Both the position numbers and the translations under genes were made by a program. DNA of 6,292 nt. It comes from an uncultured Flavobacteriaceae bacterium (GTDB lineage: Bacteria > Bacteroidota > Bacteroidia > Flavobacteriales > Flavobacteriaceae). Shown here one piece after another: positions 1-5,907 of the stretch (within the stretch, counting starts at the first letter, position 1; each line of letters opens with the position of its first letter). Location: NCBI GenBank assembly GCA_945788155.1, contig CALZKX010000007.1, forward strand, positions 1 to 6,292, written 5' to 3'. The notes below the pieces were generated by a model. It was not told the DNA's origin. It did no database searches and saw nothing but the letters and a program-made list of their open reading frames with translations.

Positions 1-1251
1 GCACAAATCGATAATGTCGATTTCGAAAACAAAGAAGTTACAGCGCGTTATTCAATGTTAAATATTAAGGAATTAAATTTTACCATAGACTCTTTAAAAG
101 TCAATAAAAAAAACAATTACAATAAACTAGCTTTCGATTTATATGCAAGATCATCAGTGCCTACGCTTAATAAGAACATTAAAAAAAAGGACAATGATAC
201 TATTTATACAGGAGGTAATTTTATGGAGCTATTCCCAAATAGAAATAAAACCCAACTAGTAGAGTTAGCCACTAACACAGTAAATAGTACACTAAATATA
301 ATAAAAGTTAAAAAAAAGACACAAACTGTTTTTGACAAAAACCTCAACAAACACATCATTTCATATTACGAAAAATTTGCCATAGCTATTGCTTGTATTA
401 TTTTATTTTTTATTGGAGCTCCTCTAGGAGCACTTATAAAAAAAGGTGGTATTGGCTTACCAATTGTTATTGCTATTTCTTTATTCCTAACTTATCACTT
501 CATAGGTATTTTTGCAAAAAACAGTGCACAAGATAATAGCATAGATCCTATTTTAGCCACATGGTTTTCAACCATAATTATGTTACCATTAAGTATTTAC
601 CTAACCAATAGAGCTACCAAGGATAGAGCTTTATTTGAATTGGATAATATTTTAATTCCAATAAAAAACATTTTAACCAAAGAAGTAACCATTACTCCTT
701 TAAATCCAAATGTTTTTTTGAACGAAAATTCTACTGAGTATGAAAAAATTAAAGGCTATTCTAATAAAAAATTAATAGATATTGTAAAAAATTATCGTCA
801 ATACGATTTAAACGAAAGCTACCGAAACTCATCCATAAAAATATTAAATACTAGAGGAATTACTGAAGAAGAATTACGTTTTGGTGGTAATTTACAAAAT
901 GAAAATTATGAGAATGCCTTGCGTTATAAAGCTGCTTATTCTGAAAATTCGCAGTTGTCCTATAAACTATACTTTATGTATTTAATACCTCTTTTATCTG
1001 GTTTGATACTAAATAATAATGGTTTTCCCGCTTTAGGAAAAATACTAATTATTTTAGGAGTTATTTTTGCAATTATGTTCCTAATCACACTAGCCAAATC
1101 GTTTATAAATCAAGTAAGTTTTAATAAACTATTAGACAGAAACACAACTTCTAATGTATTTATTTTAATACTAGTAGGTGTTCCTCTATATTTTCTTTAC
1201 TTCAATTTTTACAAAAAGAAAATGAAAGAAGATTTAAAACAAATTAGATAG
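1..1251 (+). CDS. LptF/LptG-family LPS export permease, 3' part, with extra C-terminal membrane domain
   Basis: The reading frame is already open at base 1, so the true start lies outside the window; 416 residues are visible, and the first ATG at 55 is internal. LptF and LptG are the inner-membrane subunits of the LptB2FG ABC transporter that extracts lipopolysaccharide for transport to the outer membrane. The diagnostic stretch starts about 107 residues after the ATG at 55: three hydrophobic segments (about 108-128, 132-153 and 166-184, counted from that ATG), the family signature IGAPLGALIKKGGIGLP between the first two, and an ATW motif before the third. These match the last three helices of YjgP/YjgQ proteins. 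The charged, lysine-rich part before them fits the end of the periplasmic beta-jellyroll. Unlike enterobacterial LptF or LptG, the protein continues for about 210 residues, with a soluble stretch and three more hydrophobic segments (about 303-321, 327-349 and 366-385). I cannot tell LptF from LptG here. Confidence 0.87.
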   Translation, partial: AQIDNVDFENKEVTARYSMLNIKELNFTIDSLKVNKKNNYNKLAFDLYARSSVPTLNKNIKKKDNDTIYTGGNFMELFPNRNKTQLVELATNTVNSTLNIIKVKKKTQTVFDKNLNKHIISYYEKFAIAIACIILFFIGAPLGALIKKGGIGLPIVIAISLFLTYHFIGIFAKNSAQDNSIDPILATWFSTIIMLPLSIYLTNRATKDRALFELDNILIPIKNILTKEVTITPLNPNVFLNENSTEYEKIKGYSNKKLIDIVKNYRQYDLNESYRNSSIKILNTRGITEEELRFGGNLQNENYENALRYKAAYSENSQLSYKLYFMYLIPLLSGLILNNNGFPALGKILIILGVIFAIMFLITLAKSFINQVSFNKLLDRNTTSNVFILILVGVPLYFLYFNFYKKKMKEDLKQIR

Positions 1252-1266
1252 CTTATTTTTTAGCCA

Positions 1267-1274
1267 TATCTTTG
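1267..1274 (+). promoter_or_regulatory. Probable Bacteroidota -7 promoter box for ribB
   Basis: TATCTTTG is a full match to the Bacteroidota -7 consensus TAnnTTTG. It lies 17 bases before the chosen ribB ATG, so transcription would begin around 1279-1281 with a very short leader. I see no convincing -33 TTG at the usual spacing, so strength is uncertain. Readthrough from the upstream permease gene, 40 bases away on the same strand, is also possible. Confidence 0.5.
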
Positions 1275-1291
1275 CACAATAATTGATAAGG

Positions 1292-2449
1292 ATGATAAAA
1301 GTGGAAACTTTAAACAACACAGATAAGATACAATTAAACTCTATTGAAGATGCCATAAACGATATTCGCCTAGGCAAGGTCATTATTGTTGTAGATGATG
1401 AAAACAGGGAAAATGAAGGCGATTTTATTGCTGCTGCAGAAAAAGTAACTCCAGAAATGATCAACTTTATGGCAACTAATGGTCGTGGGCTAATTTGTGC
1501 ACCACTAACAGAAGATCGCTGTGAAGAACTGGATTTAACAATGATGGTACAAAACAATACCGTTTTACATCATACCCAATTTACGGTGTCTGTTGATTTA
1601 ATTGGGCATGGTTGCACCACAGGAATTTCAGTACATGACAGAGCAAAAACCATTAAAGCTCTTGTTGGTGATAACACCAAACCTTTCGATTTAGGTCGTC
1701 CAGGGCATATTTTTCCTTTAAGAGCTAAAAATGGTGGCGTTTTACGTAGAACTGGTCATACGGAAGCAGCAGTAGATTTAGCACGATTAGCTGGCTTTAA
1801 ACCTGCTGGAATTTTAGTTGAAATATTGAACGAAGATGGCACAATGGCTCGGTTACCTCAACTCGTTGATGTAGCTAAAAAGTTTGATTTAAAAATTATT
1901 TCTATTGAAGATTTAGTGGCTTACCGCATGGAGCATGACTCTTTAATAGAGAAAAAGGAAGATTTTCAAATAGAAACCCGATTTGGAAGTTTTCGTTTAA
2001 GAGTGTACCAACAAACTACTAACAATCAAATACATATCGCATTAACAAAAGGTGTTTGGAATGTTGATGAGCCTGTATTGACACGAATCAATTCCACATT
2101 AGTCAATAACGATATTTTGGGCACGTTAACCAATAATGCAGACCAGAAGCTGGATAACATGTTCCAAGTTGTTAATGATGCTGGAAAAGGCGCCATAGTG
2201 TTCATTAATCAGCAAAGTCAATCCATGAATTTATTAAAAAGATTGGCCACTTTAAAAGTTACACAAATTGAAGGCGAAGTTATTAAAGCTCCTGCCATTG
2301 AAATGGATTCAAAAGATTTTGGTATTGGCGCACAAATACTTCATGACCTTAATATTCATAAACTTAAACTCATTTCTAACAGTGAAAAAACCAAACGCGT
2401 TGGTATGATTGGTTATGGTTTGGAGATTATTGAGTATGTGAGTTATTAA
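1292..2449 (+). CDS. ribB: 3,4-dihydroxy-2-butanone 4-phosphate synthase with degenerate GTP cyclohydrolase II domain
   Basis: RibB converts ribulose 5-phosphate to 3,4-dihydroxy-2-butanone 4-phosphate plus formate in cytosolic riboflavin synthesis. The N-terminal domain (about 15-215 of 385 residues) has the family motifs: the acidic metal/substrate loop DDENRENEGD (35-44), RPGHIFPLR (136-144), GHTEA (155-159), and DGTMAR followed by IEDLVAYR. The C-terminal part (about 225-385) has the fold pattern of GTP cyclohydrolase II, as in RibBA fusions, but the zinc ligands are gone. The three cysteines expected in the RibA pattern C-x10-C-x-C align with Leu270, Asn281 and Ala283, and the usual RQEGR motif reads NQQSQ. 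This domain is therefore very probably not catalytic, and a separate RibA is expected elsewhere. I chose ATG 1292 because it follows an AAGG-like stretch and sits properly behind the -7 box; an in-frame TTG at 1283 would add three residues. The stop codon overlaps that of the convergent aminotransferase gene. Confidence 0.93.
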   Translation: MIKVETLNNTDKIQLNSIEDAINDIRLGKVIIVVDDENRENEGDFIAAAEKVTPEMINFMATNGRGLICAPLTEDRCEELDLTMMVQNNTVLHHTQFTVSVDLIGHGCTTGISVHDRAKTIKALVGDNTKPFDLGRPGHIFPLRAKNGGVLRRTGHTEAAVDLARLAGFKPAGILVEILNEDGTMARLPQLVDVAKKFDLKIISIEDLVAYRMEHDSLIEKKEDFQIETRFGSFRLRVYQQTTNNQIHIALTKGVWNVDEPVLTRINSTLVNNDILGTLTNNADQKLDNMFQVVNDAGKGAIVFINQQSQSMNLLKRLATLKVTQIEGEVIKAPAIEMDSKDFGIGAQILHDLNIHKLKLISNSEKTKRVGMIGYGLEIIEYVSY

Positions 2450-3642
2450 GAACAGGTTTTATTAATAATATTTGCCATTTTTATGGCTCTATTCTTAACT
2501 TCCTCTTCTATCCAAGACAATTTAATTAAACACGAAATATTTCTACCAATATAATGGTCTGATTGCACAAACGTTTTGTCTTTCAAATAAGCTAATCCTT
2601 CTTTTACTTCTGGAGATAAAGGATATAGTGTTTTTAAATTTTTTAGATGTTCCCATTTTCTAATGTAGTGCCAATTATTGTCATAATAATGAAAACAAGC
2701 ATCAATACCGTTTTCCTTAAAAGCTGAAGATACTTTTCTTGCAGTATCTAAATCTGGTAAAAAGAAGTTTAAAAAAGAGTAACTCTCCTCACCTCCTTTG
2801 GGAACAGTTCTAAAAGTCACTTCAGGAATCCCAGATAAAGCGTCTCTAATAATGCTATAGTTTTTCTTTTGAATAGAAACAAATTCATCAAGTCTTCGTA
2901 GTTGTGCCAAACCAACAGCTGCATGCAGTTCAGAGATTCTAAAATTATATCCTAAAAAAGGATGGGTCTCTGTGCCTCTGTCATTTCCTACGTGGTCATG
3001 TCCATGATCTGAAAAATGGTCTGCATTACGATAGAATTTTTCGTTATTGGTTAATACTGCTCCGCCTTCGCCTGCTGTAATAATTTTAACAAAATCTAAC
3101 GACAAACATCCTAAATCGCCAATACTACCAAGAGGTTTCCCTTTATAAGTTGCGCCTGTTGCTTGTGATGAATCTTCAATTAAAACTAAATTGTTTGCAT
3201 TACAAATTTCTTTCAAGGCATCTAAATTTGCCATACTTCCACACATGTGTATTGGCATTATTGCCTTGGTTTTTAGTGTTATAGCATTTTTTGTAGCTTC
3301 TATGTCTAGTGTTAATGTATCATCAATATCAACCAATATAGGAATGGCACCAAGCATCATTATTGCCTCAAAACTCGCAACAAATGTAAAGGTTGGCATA
3401 ATCACTTCATCTCCTGCCCCAATGCCAGCAGCGGCTAGCGCAATAGAAACAGCAGCTGTGCCACTAGACACTAACTGTGCATGCTTAGCTTTTAATTTAT
3501 TCTCCAGTTCCTTCTCAAGTTCTTTAGCTTTCCAGTGTCCATTTCGCATAGCATCAAAACCATAACGCATTAAAACACCGTTATCAAGAACATCACTTAA
3601 TTCTTTACGTTCCAATTCTCCAAACAATTCAAATCCAGGCAT
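2446..3642 (-). CDS. kdnA: DegT/DnrJ/EryC1-family PLP aminotransferase, KdnA-like (Kdo8N synthesis)
   Basis: This is a complete 398-residue fold-type I PLP enzyme. Visible motifs are the phosphate-binding SSGTAA (59-64), EDSSQ with the pyridine-nitrogen aspartate Asp157 and Gln160, the Schiff-base lysine Lys186 in SLDFVK, GEGG (191-194) and NFRISE (233-238). Because the lysine is present, it should be a true aminotransferase and not a ColD-type dehydratase, which has histidine there. The opening MPGFELFG, the MRYGFDAMRNGHWK stretch, HMCGSM and the histidine-rich SDHGHDHVGNDRG (211-223) recall Shewanella KdnA. KdnA aminates 8-oxo-Kdo with glutamate as donor to give 8-amino-3,8-dideoxy-manno-octulosonate for the LPS inner core. 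That assignment is from memory of the family, not from a search. The partner oxidase KdnB is not in the window. The gene is convergent with ribB and probably transcribed alone from the box at 3674-3681. Family membership is near certain; the substrate is less so. Confidence 0.82.
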   Translation of the reverse strand: MPGFELFGELERKELSDVLDNGVLMRYGFDAMRNGHWKAKELEKELENKLKAKHAQLVSSGTAAVSIALAAAGIGAGDEVIMPTFTFVASFEAIMMLGAIPILVDIDDTLTLDIEATKNAITLKTKAIMPIHMCGSMANLDALKEICNANNLVLIEDSSQATGATYKGKPLGSIGDLGCLSLDFVKIITAGEGGAVLTNNEKFYRNADHFSDHGHDHVGNDRGTETHPFLGYNFRISELHAAVGLAQLRRLDEFVSIQKKNYSIIRDALSGIPEVTFRTVPKGGEESYSFLNFFLPDLDTARKVSSAFKENGIDACFHYYDNNWHYIRKWEHLKNLKTLYPLSPEVKEGLAYLKDKTFVQSDHYIGRNISCLIKLSWIEEEVKNRAIKMANIINKTCS

Positions 3643-3650
3643 AATTTGAT

Positions 3651-3665
3651 ATTTTAACTTAAAAT
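3651..3665. repeat. Small A+T-only palindrome in the kdnA-like leader
   Basis: ATTTTAA-C-TTAAAAT is a perfect inverted repeat with 7-base arms and a one-base centre. It sits between the start codon of the aminotransferase gene (3642) and its probable -7 box (3674-3681), where an operator or leader hairpin could act. It contains a single G/C base in a very A+T-rich region, so chance is a serious alternative. Confidence 0.3.
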
Positions 3666-3673
3666 TAGCGAGT

Positions 3674-3681
3674 CAAAATTA
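3674..3681 (-). promoter_or_regulatory. Probable -7 promoter box for the kdnA-like gene
   Basis: Read on the minus strand the sequence is TAATTTTG, a full match to TAnnTTTG. The box ends about 31 bases upstream of the start codon, giving a leader of roughly 25 bases. The expected -33 TTG is not clear; only a T-rich stretch lies at about the right distance. Confidence 0.45.
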
Positions 3682-3764
3682 AACTAAAATGAACACTTAA
3701 AAAACGAATTAATAGATTTTATTGAATGGAATTTATTCGTACAAAAGTCAAATTATAATTGAAA

Positions 3765-3788
3765 GTTTTGTATTTTTCAATACAAAAC
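3765..3788. promoter_or_regulatory. Perfect 10-bp inverted repeat just upstream of the lipoprotein gene
   Basis: GTTTTGTATT and AATACAAAAC pair perfectly around the four-base loop TTTC, and the repeat ends 9 bases before the ATG at 3798. No T-run follows, so it is not a normal intrinsic terminator. Near-matches to the -7 box (AAGTTTTG at 3763-3770, TATTTTTC at 3771-3778) fall inside it, so it could be an operator over the promoter. If transcription starts upstream, it could instead be a 5' leader hairpin occupying the ribosome-binding region. Confidence 0.5.
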
Positions 3789-3797
3789 AATCACATT

Positions 3798-4181
3798 ATG
3801 AAAAAAACACATTTAGTTTTAAGTTTTATTGCATTATTTATAATATCCAGTTGTGGCACAAGTAAAAGTGCTGCTAAAGTTGACCCTTATGTTGGTGATT
3901 GGAGTTTGTTGATTGAAGGAACACCTCAAGGGGATGTATCTGCTGTAATGAACATCTTAAAAAATGAAGCAGGAGAGTATACAGGTACTGTAAATTCGGA
4001 TATAGGGTTAATAGACCTGAATAATGTAAAAATTGTAGAAAGTAGGCTTTCAGCAACTTTTGTAACGCAAGACATGGATTTTGATTTAACAGGTACTTTT
4101 GAAGATGTACTTTTCAAAGGGTATGTCTCAGGAATGGGTGCCGATTTTAAAGCCGATGGAAAGAAAGTAATTTCTCAATAG
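3798..4181 (+). CDS. Small predicted lipoprotein of unknown function
   Basis: This is a 127-residue protein with a clear lipoprotein signal: MKKTH, a hydrophobic core (about 6-16), then IISSC with the lipid-attachment cysteine at Cys19. GTSKS follows, a polar linker common in Bacteroidota lipoproteins. The mature part (about 29-127) starts with YVGDW and is made of alternating hydrophobic/polar strands and glycine turns (for example GEYTGTV, DFDLTGTF, FKGYVSGMGADFKADG). This pattern suggests an all-beta, lipocalin-like or small beta-barrel domain with a ligand- or protein-binding role. I do not recognise a specific family and see no catalytic motif. The ATG at 3798 is chosen because it places the signal peptide at the N terminus; a TTG 39 bases upstream would add 13 residues and run through the hairpin. 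The gene stands alone, divergent from the kdnA-like gene. The insertion sequence begins 10 bases after its stop codon, so its native 3' region has been replaced. Confidence 0.82.
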   Translation: MKKTHLVLSFIALFIISSCGTSKSAAKVDPYVGDWSLLIEGTPQGDVSAVMNILKNEAGEYTGTVNSDIGLIDLNNVKIVESRLSATFVTQDMDFDLTGTFEDVLFKGYVSGMGADFKADGKKVISQ

Positions 4182-4191
4182 TTAAATAATA

Positions 4192-4209
4192 AAGAGGTCG
4201 TCTAAAAAG
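4192..4209 (+). repeat. Left terminal inverted repeat of the insertion sequence
   Basis: AAGAGGTCGTCTAAAAAG matches the reverse complement of 5893-5910 (AAGAGGCTGTCTGAAAAG) at 15 of 18 positions. The inner part, from base 7 of the repeat, is also the first arm of a hairpin with a T-run. Confidence 0.82.
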
Positions 4210-4233
4210 TAATTTTTAGGCGATTTTCTTTTT
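4198..4233 (+). terminator. Inward-reading hairpin and T-run at the left IS end; likely terminates the lipoprotein gene
   Basis: TCGTCTAAAAA (4198-4208) pairs with TTTTTAGGCGA (4213-4223): an 11-bp stem with one G-T wobble, a GTAA loop, then TTTTCTTTTT (4224-4233). It begins 16 bases after the lipoprotein stop codon, so it can act as that gene's intrinsic terminator although it belongs to the element. On the opposite strand the stem lacks a comparable T-run. Confidence 0.65.
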
Positions 4234-4307
4234 AGTTGAATTTGATTCTGTATGATATTTAAAGAAACCAGATTTAAATAGCATTGATACAAAATAGCAA
4301 AGTTAGC

Positions 4308-5846
4308 CTAAATCGCTAAACTATACTTTTTAAGGTTGTGAGCCATTGCTATTAATCCTATTTCCACGTTTACTTTACCAATTCCTCTTAACATAAACCG
4401 TTTAAAGTTCATGTTGTGCTTTATATTTCCAAAAACGGCTTCAACATCCCAACACCGTTGTTTTCTTTTGGCGATGCCCTGTTCACTTGTCAAAAGTGTC
4501 TTGGCTTGGGACTTTAACCGTATCAGGTTGTAATTACGTTCTATAATACGGTTGTATTTAGACTTGTGGCAAAGGCTTCTTAAAGAACACCCATTACAGT
4601 TTTGGGCTTGGTATCTGTGAAGTTCTTGCTCAAAACTATTTTTTGTTTTCTTTTTATAACTGCCAATGTTGGACATCGCTTGTCCCATGGGACAGTAATA
4701 GGTGTCCGTTTCTATATTGTAGTGCAACTGGTCTGGATGGAAAGGGTTGATTTTCCCTTTCTTTATGTCTTGCTGTTCTTTATGGAAGTAATTGTATTTT
4801 ACAAAAGCTGTTATGTCTTTGTCTTCTAGATCGGTATAGTTTTCTTCGCTGCCATAACCTGCATCGGCAGTGAGTGTTTCTGGTTTTTCATCGTAGTTCT
4901 CAATATGATCATTGACGTGGTCTTTTAACGTGTTAGTGTCCGCAGTGGTCTGAGCTAATGTATAGTTAGTGAGGTACTGATTGTTGGTGGAAGCTTGAAC
5001 ATTATAAGCTGGCTTGAGTTGTCCGTTTTGCATATGGTCATCCTTCATGCGCATAAAAGTGGCATCTGGATCTGTTTTGCTGTAACTGTTCCTTTGTTTT
5101 AAAATGGCTTCTTGTTTTTGGTACTTGGACATATTCACTGGCCAGTTCTTCTTGGCATAGTTGAGCTTTTGCTTTACTTTTTTGTCTATGTCCTTGCCTT
5201 GTAAAGCTTCGTTTATTTGGTTAATGGTGGCTTCTATTTTATCGGCATCGATAGCTTCAAAGTCTGGCGTATTTGGGATGTGCCGCTCGTCTTTATAAAC
5301 CTTTTCTACATAAGACCATAATTCTTTTAACTGCTTTTTGATACGCGCTTTGCTTGTTTTTATGGACTTGCCCCAAACAAAAGTATAACGACTGGCATTG
5401 GCCTCGATCTTGGTGCCATCGACAAAAATATCTTTTAGACCCACAACTCCTTGCTCTACTAAAAGCAACACCACTTGATGAAATATTTTCTTTAGGTGTC
5501 CCTGAAGACGTTTGCCCCTAAAATCGTTTATGGTATTGTGATCGGGCTTACTTTGCCCACTGAGCCACATAAAATGGAGGTTCTCATGTAAGGCCTGTTC
5601 TATTTTTCGGGAAGAATAAAGATTGCGCAAATACGCATAAACAATAACCTTGAGTAACATGCGTGGATGATAGCTGGAAGTGCCACCACCTTTATAACTT
5701 TTTTCCAATGAACTGATATCTACATTGTCAATAATCATATTCACTATACGTACTGGATGATTTATAGGAACCAGATCATCATAACTGGGTGGTAAAAGAC
5801 TTAACTGATCTTGGTTATAGGTCTTAAAAACTACTTTTCTGCTCAT
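4308..5846 (-). CDS. IS1182-family DDE transposase
   Basis: This 512-residue protein catalyses cut-and-join movement of the surrounding element. The N-terminal part (about 15-115) is the DUF772-type region typical of IS1182 and IS5-like transposases (LLPPSYDDLVP, HPRMLLKVIVYAYLRN, SRKIEQAL, PDHNTINDFR). The catalytic triad is readable: Asp143 in FVDGTKIEAN, Asp328 in LTADAGYGSEENY, and Glu469 in VEAVFGNIKHNMNFKRF. Between the last two lies a cysteine cluster (Cys385, then Cys417, Cys420 and Cys426 in CNGCSLRSLC), probably a zinc-binding knuckle. A lysine-rich helical insertion fills about 160-250. The gene is full length without frameshift, so the enzyme is probably functional. Its G+C content looks higher than that of the flanking genes, which fits foreign origin. 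The start ATG is supported by the homologous opening and by a promoter directly upstream. A 98-base stretch without a gene lies between the stop codon and the left repeat. Confidence 0.93.
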   Translation of the reverse strand: MSRKVVFKTYNQDQLSLLPPSYDDLVPINHPVRIVNMIIDNVDISSLEKSYKGGGTSSYHPRMLLKVIVYAYLRNLYSSRKIEQALHENLHFMWLSGQSKPDHNTINDFRGKRLQGHLKKIFHQVVLLLVEQGVVGLKDIFVDGTKIEANASRYTFVWGKSIKTSKARIKKQLKELWSYVEKVYKDERHIPNTPDFEAIDADKIEATINQINEALQGKDIDKKVKQKLNYAKKNWPVNMSKYQKQEAILKQRNSYSKTDPDATFMRMKDDHMQNGQLKPAYNVQASTNNQYLTNYTLAQTTADTNTLKDHVNDHIENYDEKPETLTADAGYGSEENYTDLEDKDITAFVKYNYFHKEQQDIKKGKINPFHPDQLHYNIETDTYYCPMGQAMSNIGSYKKKTKNSFEQELHRYQAQNCNGCSLRSLCHKSKYNRIIERNYNLIRLKSQAKTLLTSEQGIAKRKQRCWDVEAVFGNIKHNMNFKRFMLRGIGKVNVEIGLIAMAHNLKKYSLAI

Positions 5847-5862
5847 TCTTAAAGTTAAGAAT
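5845..5862. promoter_or_regulatory. Perfect palindrome covering the transposase start and its -7 box
   Basis: ATTCTTAA-AG-TTAAGAAT has 8-base arms and a two-base centre. It includes two bases of the transposase start codon (5844-5846) and the whole probable -7 box (5850-5857). The position suits autorepression by a bound protein, or an mRNA hairpin hiding the start codon. No function has been shown; this is read from position only. Confidence 0.5.
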
Positions 5863-5880
5863 TTACTAGAAAAATTGCAA
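5850..5880 (-). promoter_or_regulatory. Probable transposase promoter
   Basis: On the minus strand TTG (5880-5878) is followed after 20 bases by TAACTTTA (5857-5850), which matches TAnnTTTG at all but the last position. The spacing fits Bacteroidota promoters. The box ends only three bases before the ATG, so transcription would start at or next to the start codon, implying a leaderless or nearly leaderless message. The TTG overlaps the T-run of the inward terminator. Confidence 0.45.
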
Positions 5881-5907
5881 AAAAAAGACTGCCTTTTCAG
5901 ACAGCCT
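5879..5907 (-). terminator. Inward-reading hairpin and T-run at the right IS end; likely terminates the TonB-receptor gene
   Basis: On the minus strand AGGCTGTC (5907-5900) pairs with GGCAGTCT (5893-5886) around the loop TGAAAA, an 8-bp stem with two G-T wobbles. A T-run follows (A-run 5879-5885 on the plus strand). It starts 24 bases beyond the receptor stop codon and directly upstream of the transposase promoter, so it would both end the receptor transcript and stop readthrough into the transposase. Confidence 0.62.

Noticed and set aside
1283..1291. TTG at 1283 as the ribB start.
   Set aside because: It would add only three residues (MIR) and start almost at the predicted transcription start. 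ATG 1292 is a stronger codon with an AAGG stretch directly before it.
1234..1557. Antisense open frame over the start of ribB.
   Set aside because: It is serine-rich shadow sequence across the conserved RibB active-site motifs, with no sign of selection as protein.
1292..2449. Calling the gene a bifunctional RibBA.
   Set aside because: The GTP cyclohydrolase II zinc cysteines and the RQEGR motif are missing, so only the RibB activity can be supported.
3191..3565. Open frame of 124 codons antisense to the aminotransferase gene.
   Set aside because: It lies wholly inside a gene with strong protein motifs on the other strand, and its translation looks like low-complexity shadow sequence without a recognisable domain.
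3759..3797. TTG at 3759 as the lipoprotein start.
   Set aside because: It would place 13 non-signal residues before a textbook lipoprotein signal and run through the hairpin. ATG 3798 gives a normal signal peptide.
3874..4117. Two short antisense frames within the lipoprotein gene.
   Set aside because: They overlap a gene with a clear signal peptide and show no motif or promoter of their own.
4182..4191. TTAAAT on the left with TTTAATT on the right of the element as a target-site duplication.
   Set aside because: The match is imperfect, at different distances from the two ends, and easily expected by chance in A+T-rich DNA.
4198..4233. The two hairpins as original host-gene terminators unrelated to the element.
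   Set aside because: Their outer arms are part of an 18-base inverted repeat matching at 15 positions at opposite ends of a transposase gene, which is better explained as IS ends. They may still serve as terminators for the neighbours.
4602..4829. Open frame on the plus strand inside the transposase gene, considered as a second IS protein.
   Set aside because: It is short, has no known domain, and lies opposite the conserved cysteine region of the transposase. IS1182-type elements usually need a single frame.
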